NCBI GenBank assembly: GCA_963995505.1
Contig: OZ023182.1
Span: 4,270,707-4,334,706 of the forward strand
Direction: 5' to 3'
DNA length: 64,000 nucleotides
DNA from: Hypericum androsaemum
Lineage: Eukaryota; Streptophyta; Magnoliopsida; Malpighiales; Hypericaceae
Shown: piece after piece, positions 52,388 through 63,744 of the stretch
Layout: every line of letters begins with the position of its first letter
Numbering within the stretch: the first letter of the stretch is position 1
Notes under the pieces: generated by a model
Databases searched by the model: none
What the model was told of the DNA's origin: nothing
What the model saw: only the letters and a program-made list of their open reading frames with translations
Position numbers and translations under genes: made by a program

Positions 52388-54446
52388 ATTTGTGTGCAGA
52401 GTTTTATCAACTTTCAAAGGTTCTACTCAATTTTAACCTGAATTGATTGGTCCACCTGGCGCAGAGTTATAACAAAAAAGCAGAGGCACGCTAAAGTTGG
52501 GAAAAAAGAGGGTCACTCTCTCAGTCGTCAGATTGAAGTTGAAGGGTTGGTACATTGTTTTGTTGGTGCACTTTTGCTTTGCTACAAGATACAAGACAAA
52601 GATCTAGTGATTTTGCGATCCCGAGATTGAGTTTAAGTTTCCATGAGATCAGTGGCAGCTTTTCTCCTCCCCAACAAAGTGCAATGTGATATAACGAAGA
52701 GATTCGATAAATCTTTGGTCTTAAAGAATCTTGTCAAAGAGACAAACAAAAAGAAGGGGGACTCCAGGACGAAGCACATTGATCGCCAGTACAACCCAAA
52801 AAGTTAGGATAATTATTTCAATTTATTTGCATAGCTTTTATCCATGTTTTAAAACCGTTAACCAAATTCATTATAAACACAACTTATTCACATGTTCTAA
52901 GAATAAAATTAGACTAAATATGAAATTTGTACATTTGAATCACAAATTCGCACAAATTTGGTCACATGTCATGAAACAAAAGCGTTGTGTAATTTGTAGA
53001 TGAAAAAGTTCTGATAATGATCCAGATTTTTTATAGCTAACCCAACTATATAAAGTGGGTGATCATCTCAGTTTTAATAATCTCAACAACCAACTATATA
53101 AAGTTCCAGAGCTCGCATAGGTTGTCCATTGTTCTCAACTTGCCTCCTTCACACCATAAAAAAGTTTGGATGTCACGAGACAAGACTGGCTCATCTCCTT
53201 TTGTTGCTACTGCATATATCATGTGTGTACCGCGGGAAAGGAAAAAAAAAATGGTCCAAAGCCTAAATTAAAGTAACATTTAGCTATGTAGATGGTACAG
53301 TTTATTATCTTGAATATCCAATATGGTCCTAAATTTTTTGATTCACCAACAAATATTCGATGGATCATAACACTAGATACCATGATGTTACAGCTTATTA
53401 TGGAGAATATCCAATATGGTCCAACAATAATGCAAATGTTCGAAGCAGATAAAGCAATTTTATTGTTTCGGTTGTGGAAAGAGAATCTAACTTATTGGGA
53501 CCAATGTCAAAGCGCCAATTCGAAACTAAAAGTAAATATAGCCAAAATCTTTTTGGTGCAAGAAATTTGGACCTTGGGAGCATTTTTAGTAACTTCATTA
53601 GTCCAAAAGGACATTTTGTCAAGGCAAAATGGACCGGGTAGTTCAGATAAATTTTTATGGAAAATTATTTAATAGCCAGAAATATTTTTGTCAGAAAATT
53701 ACGATCAAAAGTCAAATTTCATCGAAAAATTGTTAATTTTTTAAAGAATTGGTCTACATTATTTATTAGTACATTTTGTCACACAAGGAGACTACAGACA
53801 TGATCCGAGATAGTACTACATTGTGTACCTATAAAAACGTACTACATTTATTTTGTTATAAAAAAGGGTACTACATCATGTAAATAAATTGCTAGCAAAG
53901 TACCCACCCGGACGGCAGGTTTTGTTGAAGGCTCCGAGCGGCTGGGAGGTACCGCCCAAATAGTGATAAGCATCCCGAAACCAAAAGATTTCCATTCAAC
54001 ATAGGAAATATCATACCCAAGTACCAACAACAAACATAAGCCGACAACATTAGTAAACCATCGTATTCGGTCACTACAAAATTTCGAAAAAAAATTGAGT
54101 TTAAATCTTACCATAAAAATAAAAAATATTTCATTCGACATTATTCAACTTGTAAATAACATAAGTAAAAAAAATATGAACTATCTTTTCCAAGTTACCA
54201 CGCGGCAGAATATTAATAGGGTCCTAATAATATCCGCCGCGGAATTGTCAGTTTCTCACCGGAATTGTTTTAATAGCAGTTACCTATTGTCTTTATAGCT
54301 CCCTCCCTACTGACTTGCCCTAGCGTTATCAAAGAGCCAAGTACTAATCACACGATGAATTAGAAGAAGAATTCCAATCTAATTAGACCTAGGCAGTCGC
54401 CGGCCGGACGCCTTCCGGCGATTGTTGCCGTTGAATCAACGGCTGC
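52388..54446. other. intergenic upstream of the kinase gene; no gene seen
   Basis: A pair of phrases ATCCAATATGGTCC at about 53316 and 53408 forms a loose direct repeat. The ORF at 53292-53672 spans it and has no domain. Bases 54300-54446 hold the probable kinase promoter and leader. Confidence 0.4.
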
Positions 54447-57400
54447 ATGAGCATGGGGTGCACTACCTCGAAGAGCCAACCCGGGAGCCCCCAAACCCAC
54501 CACGATTCCGACGACGGAGCCAAATTGGAGCAGCAGGTAATTTGGGCCGTTCCTGGACTTCTCACCGAGGCCCTTTAATTAAACTGGGCCCATTTGAGGC
54601 CCATCAAACTAATCTTCTTATGTTTTGGGTTTGGGCCAATCGAAGGTAGTGGACCTAGAAAGGGAAGTCCAGAAGCAGAAGGATCTCCGGATCATGTACA
54701 GAAATAGGATGGAGAGGACACAAGACTACCTGAAATACTGTCTTCAAATAGCACAGGACCATGGCTTCCTGAGCCTCATAATGAACAGCAAAGATGAAGG
54801 GCAAGAGAACCCTCTTGTCCCCGACGATGGCGGTCCACCGCTGCCCGCCCCGCCGCCTCGGCATTCGGACCTCTCCGCCCTCGTCGATCAAGCCAAGATG
54901 AATGGATGGTACATTCATCATCAAGAGGTAAATTCTGCAGTTTAAGTTTGCTTAATTCGTGCAATTTTGAACTTCTACTCTACCCCGAAGTTGGATATAA
55001 TCGTATATTTAAGATATTGTCCATAAAAAGATTATTAAATTGATATACTGTAATAAATTTGACATATATTTTACTTGGTTATACTTAAATAAACCAAAAG
55101 CCGTAAACATCGAGTAATAGCCAATATTGCTATAATTCGTCAACCTATCCAACATCTTGGAGTTAGAGTTTCTTTTATACGATGCTCTAATATATGTTAC
55201 AATTAAAATAGGCAATGAACTAATACAAACTAGGAGATCTCTACTCCGTTCATAATGTACAAAAACTTTTTTTTAAGGAATCCAAGTTATTTGAGGTATT
55301 TTTTAATTAGATCGTATTTTCAAAAATATTATGTTAGAGTTTTCAATAGATACCCAATTATGGAGAAGTATCCGGCCCAAAAAATTAACATCCAAGGTGA
55401 AAGCGATCATGAAAAATTCTATTAGAAGACATAGCCCCCAGAGATGAAAAAGATAAGAAAATAATGAACACGGTGAAGAAGTTATTTTGTCTATGGAATG
55501 AAAAGGTGAAATAACACAATTTGACAATTAGACCATAATTAAGCGTAAATATTGCTAATTAGGTAATTTTGGAACATGGGCTTTATATAGCATAATATCC
55601 TTACTTTGTAATCATATTGATGTTATATAAAATTCTACTTATCCAAAAAAATTTCTCCCCTTAATTAGTACTGTATTGCTACTATAAATTATATTGAGTT
55701 TAGCTCTTATAAATAGGAGGGTAGGAGTTAGATGTTTTTTGGCCTTTTGGCTTAGCTTGTTTATGGTAGTATAGATAGAGATTTAGGCTGAAGGCGTAGC
55801 GCTTGCCTATGGTTTATGTACCATATACCTCCACATAATATAGTAATGATCGTCCCGACCTCGTTGATGCAGATCAATTGATTGAATCGCGTACTTTGTG
55901 TGTCCTTCTTATTCCTAATTTCGTTACTATTTACGATGGGCGTTTGAAACATCCACGTTAATGGTTCCGATGCCCTACCATATTCTCAAAATAAGGTATT
56001 TTTGTAAAAATAAATTTTTACAGCATAATTATACATTCGAGAAATTAAACCTTGAACTTGATGAATTCGTTAATGCCTTGTGCTATCACGATGCATGTCT
56101 AAATTATGGGTGTTAACCAATGTTTTAAAAACTAAGATCCGACCAGTGGTCTGATTGGTCGGACTGCTACCTAGGATCAAACCAATGTCGATTTTTGCCA
56201 AAACCCAAAAAGTAGTTCGACCGACCAAAATCTGATCAGACTGACTGGTTAGGTACTTCCAGATGATCCGGTTTGCCCGGATCAAAAAAATTTGTGTTTA
56301 TTTTTTCCATTTTAGCGGATTTAATTTATAAATAAAACCTCAACTTCTACGCTCAGAGCGTGTACATCACTTTTGGATCATAGCAAACTTATCTTTTTAA
56401 CTGTTCTCGATAATTGCCAACTAAGTCAAACAAATTATATAAATTATACTTGTTTAATTCATGTTTGAAGACTTTGTTTTGATATATTGTATTGCAAAGT
56501 TGCTAAATATTTGAACTTATTTGATATTTTATCATTTTTCGTGCTAAATTAAATTTATTAATATTAATATTAAATAAAAGTCTTGGTCCGAACGGTGGTC
56601 CGATCGGGCAGATCAGGCAAACCAAAAATTTTAAGAATTCCGGGTCGACTTCCGGGTCGGTTTAAAAAAATATTGGTGTTAACCAATATTTTTAAAACTG
56701 CAGTCCAACTAGTGATTGGACCGGTGAGACCGCTACTAGGAACCAAATCTGGATTGATTTTTCCCTAAAACCCAGAATGCGATTCGACTGGCTAAAATCA
56801 TGTCGGACCGCCCGGTCAGGTACTTCCGGGTGACCCGGTTCGCCACGATCAGAAAAATTAGCGTTTATTTTTTTAATTTTATCTGATTTAATTTAGAAAC
56901 AAAACCTCAACTTCCACATTCGGAGAGTGTACATCACTTTTTGATCACAAAAAACTTATTATTTTTTAATAATTATTGATAATATTTTAACTAAGTCAAA
57001 CGAATTGGACTAATATGTCGAACCTGAAAATTTGTATAATCATCTTCTTATTCTTCTAAACTTGTTCAATTCATGTTTGAAAACTTTGTTTGGATAAATT
57101 GTATAACAAAGGTTCTAAATATTTGAACTTATTTAATATTTTAATATTTTTATGTTAAATTAAAATTATTTAAAATTATTTAATTATATTAATATAAAAT
57201 AGAAGTACCGGTCTGACCAGAGGCCCGATCGGTCAGACCGGGTGAACCAAAAAATTTAAGAATTTCGGGTCACCTTTTAGGTCAGTTTTAAAAATATTGG
57301 TGTTAACTACGGTAGTGAATTTTCTGTTTGATAAAAATACACAAATAAAAATCTAATTAAAAACTTAATTAAGCAGAAATAAAATCTATGTCGACTTTGA

Positions 57401-60400
57401 ATCTGACATCAAAATCATGGTGGATTTTAATTTGATATATATTCTGATTATATTATGAATTTTTTAATTTCTAAAATGAACACTTTTGAGTTAAATTAGA
57501 GATAATTCTCTTAATAGTATTTTTTATAATTTTTATCGTGGTGTTAACTACGGTAGTGAATTTTCTGTTTGATAAAAATACACAAATAAAAATCTAATTA
57601 AAAACTTAATTAAGCAGAAATAAAATCTATGTCGACTTTGAATCTGACATCAAAATCATGGTGGATTTTAATTTGATATATATTCGGATTATATTATGAA
57701 TTTTTAAATTTCTAAAATGAACACTTTTGAGTTAAATTTAGAGATAATTCTCTTAATAGTATTTTTTATAATTTTTATCGTGGAAAACTTCAAAACCCAT
57801 CAGAGGATCAATGATGCTATCAGCCATTATGGTAAGACGTCAACATTGGCATACACAAACGTCAAAAAGGCAAATATAACTGATAAGATTACATAATTTC
57901 TTAACTTATGATGGAACGGTTCATTTTCTATCTTCTAAATCTTATTTTTTAATAAAATTTTCTGATTTGTTTCAATAGATAATTTAAAATAAAATTTTTC
58001 CTAATTATATTTGAACCCTCTCCAAAAACTTTACTCAAATAATAAAGTATCAATTCGAGAAACTTCTATCACTTGGTCAAACATATTAAAACCATAGTGT
58101 AGTGGTATGCAAATAGAGAAAACCATAGGCTTTTTACCAAGAGTAAATAATGGAAGGAAATTGCAATGAGCAGGTATTTGATCAGACAGCACCATAGCAT
58201 TTACTGGATTGTTTATAGTATTATACTGATATTTCTCAAAAATATATAATATTATTCTGATGATTAAGGTCGGTCATCCATCACCACCAACCCGACTCTT
58301 TCTCTAAGGTGTTAATGCTGGCATAGACAATGAATCTTCGATCATTACATTCCACTTCCAAGATCCGGCTTTAATAATGCAATCTAGGAGACGAAACTTC
58401 TTAACCTAGTACACTTGCCACGTGTGACACGAAATCTTAGTGCAATTATTTGGATAAATTTGGATGCCAGGCGCTATTGTATTTTGGGGGTATTTTGGAG
58501 GATAGAATCATGTATTGTGGTGTCATTGATGTTGTTCTTTTTTTACGATGTCTATTCTCACTAGATTCAGTTTATTAGAGTTTTAGTGAGGTCGGCGATA
58601 ACAATCTCGAAAAAAGAGATTCTACATTTTTCTATCCTTGGGGTACCTTATGCAGATTTGTAAATATTAACTTACTATATAATTAATAAATTTCTACATT
58701 TCAAAAAATAAAATAAATTTGTGCTTATCAAAAAGGAAAAAGTCTACTTTAGTACCCTGTGGTATTGCAAAAAATCCAGTCAGTACCCTGTGGTTTAAAA
58801 TGTATCAATTGAGTCATACTTATTCCAATTAACATCAATTAGAGGCCCGGGCAGCTGCCCGGACCTGCCCGAACCTACCCGACCCTGCCCGAACTACGTG
58901 GCCAGCCACGTCACCAAATTTTGATGACGTGGCGCCACATGGAGAGGAGGAGGAGGAGGACGCGGGGAGGAGGAGGAGGAGGAGGAGGACGCGGGGGGAG
59001 GAGGAGGAGGAGGACGCGGGGGGAGGAGGAGGAGGAGGAGGACCCGGGGGGAGGAGGAGGAGGAGGAGGACGCGGGGGGAGGAGGAGGAGGAGGAGGAGG
59101 AGGAGGACGCGGGGGGAGGAGGAGGAGGAGGAGGACGCGGGGGGAGGAGGACGCGGGGAGGAGGAGGAGGAGGAGGAGGAGGAGGAGGAGGAGGACGCGG
59201 GGGGAGGAGAAGGACGCGGGGGGAGGAGGAGGAGGAGGACGCGGGGAGGAGGAGGAGGAGGAGGAAGCGGGGGGAGGAGGAGGAGGAGGAGGGGAGGAGG
59301 AGGAGGACGCGGGGGGAGGAGGAGGAGGAGGGGAGGAGGCGGAGGAGGAGGCGGAGGAGGAGGGGAGGAGGAGGAGGATGTCCACGTTGCGCCACGTCAT
59401 CAAAATTTGGTGACATGGCTGGCCACGTAGTTCGGGCAGGGGTCGGGTAGGTTCGGGCAGGTCCGGGCAGCTGCCCGGGCCTCTAATTGATGTTAAATTG
59501 AATAAGTATGACTCAATTGATACGTTTTAAACTACAGGGTACTGACTGAATTTTTTGCGATACTACAGGGTACTAAAGTGGACTTTTCCCTATCAAAAAA
59601 CCAACAAATTTTAGTGCCTTTCTCTAGTGATCTTACTGAAAAAAAAACCACAATTTTTTTTCTTTCGCAACCACTTTTTTTTACTAAATAACAAACCTTT
59701 ATTAATAATAAAAAGGAAAATATAGCAGGGATAGGAAAAGAGACAAAATAAAAAAGTCAAAGAACTAAAAAGTATGGATCAATTAATCTAATTCGAACTG
59801 AGAAAAATATCATATAGTAAAAAATGTCTCATAATCAAAAATCAAAAATTAATATTATTGCATTCTCAAATTCAAACTCAAAATATTTCAAATTAACATA
59901 TAACATCATGTGAGCTCATCCTATTGTAGTGTTCGGTGGTGAAATAGCAGCATAGACCGGTTGGCTTCATATACGGTATTTGTTTGGCAAGCTTAAGGGA
60001 TCAAACATTTATGAAATTCTTATATTTAATCACATGCTAAATAACCCAACAGGAGGCTTTCCCTAGCCGAGATTGTTTCAATCCTCTCTTTTTCTGTAAG
60101 TCGAGATTGGTGACTTCCTGCCGTTGGATCATGTGTTAGTAAAATCCCGTAGGTAGATAATTTGGACCGGCTCAAAGGAAAAAGGAAATTAATAATCCGT
60201 AAATCAGACATTTTACCCAACTTATGAAAACACATACCGGTCATTTTGTCCGGCTTATAACACTACACCAGAATGAAAAATCTTAAAAAAGTACCCTTTT
60301 TTTTAAAACCCAGTTATTTGTAATTTGAATAAACTTTCCTTGTTGGTGGTCATTAATTCCATTGAGTTTATTTAAAATTTCTCAATGCAGTGATTCAGAC

Positions 60401-61500
60401 CCAAATATTTTATTAATCGAGTTGATATTTTGCATATTATCTCCAATGTGGCAGGTCGAATTACTGGAGAAAATAGGCCAAGGAACCACAGCCGAAATCT
60501 ACAGGGCAACGTGGAGGGGAACCGAAGTAGGGGTTAAGTGCCTGTCCCCCGATTTCTTCAGCTCAAACGAAAACGGTGTCGCATTCTTCGCCCAAGAGAT
60601 CCAAACACTGTCGAGGCAGCGACACCGTTTCGTGCTGCAACTGATGGGGGCGTGTCTGGACCCACCGAACCACGCCTGGGTGGTCACCGAGCTCCTGGGG
60701 GTGACCCTCAAGGAATGGATGCATGGGTTCGGAGGGAGGAGGAAGGAGAGGGTGGTCCCACTCCCTCCATTAGAGGAGAGGCTCTCCAAGGCGGTGGAGA
60801 TCGCGCAAGCGATGCAGTACCTCCACGAGCAGAAGCCGAAGCTCATCCACCGCGACCTGAAGCCGAGTAACGTATTCTTGGACGACGCAGATCACGTCAG
60901 GGTCGCTGATTTTGGTCATGCTCGGTTCTTGCATGATCAAGAAATGGCGCTTACCGGTGAAACAGGCAAGCGACCGCAACTATAAAATTTAGGCAAAAGT
61001 CCACTTTAGTAGCACGTTAGCTTGATGTGTTTCTTGGACAGGGACATTTGTTTACATGGCGCCGGAGGTGATCCGGTGCGAGCCGTACAACGAGAAGTGC
61101 GATGTCTACAGTTTTGCAATAATATTGAATGAACTCATAACAGGCGACTATCCTTACATTCAAACAGACAGTGGCCCAAGCAAGGTACGTAGATATATAC
61201 ATATCTATATTAGTATGCCCATGCGTAATGGAAGCATAACAAATTCTTTTAACTTATCGTATTCAGAGTCGATTACGACTTAACATTGTTTAATATATGT
61301 AGATTGCGATGGAAGTTGCAGAAGGGACGTTGAGGCCGGAGCTACCACTACCGGAGGATAATGCTCAATTTGAGGATATAATTAAGCTCACATGCCTTTG
61401 TTGGGATCAAGATCCCGCACATAGACCATCCTTTGGGACAATAACCTTGGCTCTACTCCAAATCCAACAAAAAATCATTGAGACCGCAGACAACTTGTAA
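54447..61500 (+). CDS. Raf-like (TKL) Ser/Thr protein kinase with N-terminal MGC motif
   Basis: Five exons (54447-54536, 54646-54927, 60455-60965, 61042-61184, 61303-61500) join in frame to 407 residues. Starting at the second ATG (54453) gives MGCTTSKSQ, a likely myristoylation and palmitoylation site, so membrane attachment is inferred. A charged coiled-coil-like region ([34 protein letters not shown]) precedes a linker and a kinase domain from residue 125. Motifs are the glycine loop GQGTTAEIY (132-140), lysine K152 (VGVKC), HRDLKPSN (256-263), DFG (276-278) and MAPE (300-303). All catalytic residues are present. The target is unknown. Intron 2 is 5527 bases and full of transposons. Intron 3 has a GC donor (CAG/GCAAGC) and is 76 bases; the other introns are GT-AG. 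Confidence 0.9.
54928..56118. other. kinase intron 2, 5' part
   Basis: AT-rich intronic DNA with no gene or clear repeat. A minus-strand frame at 55303-55527 has no domain. Confidence 0.5.
56119..56674. mobile_element. hAT-like MITE 1 in kinase intron 2
   Basis: The left end AATGTTTTAAAAACTAAGATCCGACC is matched in inverse by the right end (GGGTCGGTTTAAAAAAATATT). GGTGTTAACC-type sequence flanks it (56108-56118 and 56675-56684). The interior has many GGTC(C/A)GA-type motifs on both strands. TTTTAAAAAC-type ends with CCGGACC-like interiors are common in plant hAT MITEs. Confidence 0.65.
56685..57298. mobile_element. hAT-like MITE 2 in kinase intron 2, tandem with MITE 1
   Basis: It shares end sequences and interior order with the preceding element (ACCTCAACTTC(T/C)AC region, GTGTACATCACTTTT, TTGTTCAATTCATGTTTGA-like stretches). 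Flanks are GGTGTTAACC (56675-56684) and GGTGTTAACT (57299-57308). Three copies of this target sequence bracket two elements. Confidence 0.65.
57299..57781. repeat. tandem direct repeat, two units of about 241 bp
   Basis: Unit 1 (57299-57539) and unit 2 (57540-57781) both begin GGTGTTAACTACGGTAGTG and end AATTTTTATCGTG, with only a few differences such as TCTGAT against TCGGAT and small indels in A/T runs. The near identity implies a recent duplication. Confidence 0.92.
57782..58734. other. kinase intron 2, middle part
   Basis: AT-rich DNA without recognised elements, up to the target site of element E (58726-58734). Confidence 0.5.
58735..59590. mobile_element. Mutator-like TIR element E with a GGA-rich core, 856 bp
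   Basis: Inverted repeats of about 200 bp pair 58735-58937 with 59387-59590. They begin GGAAAAAGTCTACTTTAGTACC and GGGAAAAGTCCACTTTAGTACC and run on into CCCGGGCAGCTGCCCGG and a CCTGCCCGAAC series. A perfect 9-bp duplication TATCAAAAA flanks it (58726-58734 and 59591-59599). The tips and the TATCAATTGAGTC region match element D at 12949. The core is a G/A-rich minisatellite. No transposase. The element sits within kinase intron 2. Confidence 0.93.
58939..59386 (+). repeat. polypurine GGA/CGCGGGG minisatellite
   Basis: About 450 bases of (GGA)n blocks separated by ACGCGGGGG spacers make the plus strand almost all purine. Open frames exist in both orientations only because the repeat lacks stop codons. 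They encode Gly/Arg/Glu or Pro/Ser/Leu strings and are not genes. Confidence 0.95.
59600..60454. other. kinase intron 2, 3' part
   Basis: AT-rich intronic DNA ending in TTATCTCCAATGTGGCAG, a normal acceptor. No element was recognised. Confidence 0.5.
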
Positions 61501-61614
61501 TCTTATACGCGTATTGAATGATTTCTAAAAAGTGGTTTACCTTTCACACGTGCAAAAGAAGTCGTTGTAGTTCAATTAAAGATTTTGTCTGGCGATCGAT
61601 ACAAGCAATGGGTT

Positions 61615-61873
61615 TTTTTTGGGGTGAGAAACGTGGGTGTCTAGCACCCATTCATTAGAAACTGAAATTTAACTCATACATCAAGCTCGTGCTGTCCAGA
61701 ATCAGTAGCAGGATACAGGCCGAAGGAGGATTATCCAGGACATGAAGCCCTGGGTAAAGTAGAGCGCATAGTTAGATAGCCAATCGACCACATTGTTACT
61801 CTCCCTGTAATAATGTTAGACTTTCACTTGCCAATTACGGCGGATAAGATTTTGAAAATTAACCACGGGAGTT
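61615..61873 (-). mobile_element. 5'-truncated LINE 3' end, 259 bp
   Basis: The minus strand encodes YYRESNNVVDWLSNYALYF, the RNase H end of L1-like elements, and ends in an A run (T run at 61613-61620). A perfect 17-base duplication GATACAAGCAATGGGTT flanks it (61598-61614 and 61874-61890). It lies about 115 bases beyond the kinase stop codon. Confidence 0.88.
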
Positions 61874-61890
61874 GATACAAGCAATGGGTT

Positions 61891-63400
61891 AGCGGTACAA
61901 AGTTATTCAACTTTTTTTTTCATCTACCTGTTTTTATCGTCCCAACGCAGTATTAGACCAAATTTGACAATAAACTCACCGAGGTGCGTATCCCAAGGAA
62001 AAACAGCACAGGAGAAGCCATCTAATAATTGCATTGATTAAATTTATCAAGGTAATTAATAATTATCACTGTTAAAAATAAATCACAAAGAGATAAATCT
62101 AAAATTTACGTAGAAAATACGGGATCCTCGCTTTCCGTTATTCCGAGTATCATGCGCTCGTATTTACTCGTAAAGAATATTTACTCATTATGTTTTCAAC
62201 TCAAGCCAATCCCTAAAATTGGAAAACTATTTCAGTACAAAGTATTAATACTACTCTATAGTTCTCTTTCTCACTTCACTACTTTCACTTTGAGTTCTCT
62301 ACCTTTGGATGCACGGACCAATGAGCATAAGTTTATTTTGTAGGATACCTTCCTGAGAAATGGACAAATGAAGTAAATTGTGCACTTTGAAACAAATTGT
62401 TTACTTTGAGTTCACATTGCTTTATTTTGACACGTGTCTTGTCTTGATTGCAAATTTCCTTCATATCTTTTCTCACAAAACATTGAATGATTGCACGTTT
62501 CCAACTTGTCTTTATCTCATGGCGGGGACAAGTCACAATTCACTTGATGGATTTTAATGGGCATGATCCCATCAGCTTAATTATATTTGTCTATTGCCTG
62601 CCTGTTAGTTCTTCTCGTTCGCAAATTAATTATTGATACAGCAATTTCCAAATTTGACCCTTGTTATTTACAAACACAGATGAGTTAGTTCCGACAACCG
62701 GTAAAGGTTAGTTGACATAGGAATACGGTCAGCTGAACGAGGCGGGCCGGAATTCCGTGGGACCAGCCAGGAAGCGCTATCTGGATCAAAGACCCCAACT
62801 TTTGTTATAATGATATGCAATTAATGATTTACATGTAAACTCATAATGATATACATATTAAATGGTACACATGGTATATATGTCGAGTCATCAAAGTTTA
62901 AACACTGATTGCGACAAAAAATTCTACTTATAAAAAATACTTGTAAAGTGAAGCTATAATAATATACATGTGAAGTGATAATAGTATATTGGTTCAAATT
63001 TTGGTTGTGAAAAATATTATATATTTTTTATCAAAGCTATTTAGAATGGAAGACATATTTAATTATATCGAAACCATTCCCTAACTAATTTTCGAAAAAA
63101 AAACCTTTTCTCACCATGCCGCGGACCGGATGCACACAATCCAACTCCCAACGACGCGTATAAAATGACATTGTTGGAGTATGCTACGATAAGTTGCCTA
63201 GGTACGAGGTAAAAAAGAACATTATTTTTATAATTACCATTAAAAAAGAAAAATATCAAAGGTTAAAAAAACAGATTTTTCTTTCAAACAGTTGCTGAAC
63301 GACGTGGATCAATGCGCTAATGCCACCAAAAAAATATCAGTTCTTATCAATCATTCGAAGCGCAAAATTGTTTGTTTCCCTTATAAATACCGACTCTTCA
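61891..63400. other. intergenic; no gene seen
   Basis: AT-rich DNA with recurring TGATATACAT and TAATATACATGTGAAGTGATA phrases (62810-62990). Short frames have no domains. Confidence 0.45.
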
Positions 63401-63543
63401 CCACCCTCTAAAGAAGAGAAGCAGAGACACCTCATTGTTGCTTCATTTGGCTTCTGGGTTCAATTTTGCTCTATCGATTTCTGGACTTGGCGTCCCCTTA
63501 TCTGGGCGCTGGTGGCTGATGATCATGGGAGAAAGAATCCCCA
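63401..63543 (+). other. possible first exon of a gene lying to the right
   Basis: A GC-richer stretch after TATAAATACC (63380-63390) contains ATG at 63525 followed by codons MGERIP and a strong donor (CCA/GTAAGT at 63544). This looks like a leader plus short first exon, but the following 450 bases do not show a second exon, so it is tentative. Confidence 0.3.
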
Positions 63544-63744
63544 GTAAGTATAAATTTGCCATCTTTCTTCTTGTGTGGTTTATAAGCTTATGTTTACATT
63601 TTCGGAACTGTCTTTTTTTGTTGTTGCTGGAAGTAGATTCTTTTCCAATGGGGTTGGGAGATTAGTAAAGAGAGATTTTAGCTAGAGGAAAGAGTACCGC
63701 ATTTTGGGCCGTCTTACTTTTGTGTTAAACGTACAAAGTCATTT

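Noticed and set aside
55730..55990. Possible snRNA-like or small RNA gene in kinase intron 2
   Set aside because: No conserved upstream element, Sm site or recognisable secondary-structure core could be supported.
58835..59450. Four long overlapping open frames (169-193 codons) on both strands
   Set aside because: They arise from a stop-free GGA/TCC minisatellite inside MULE E; low-complexity Gly/Arg/Glu or Pro/Ser strings with no gene features.
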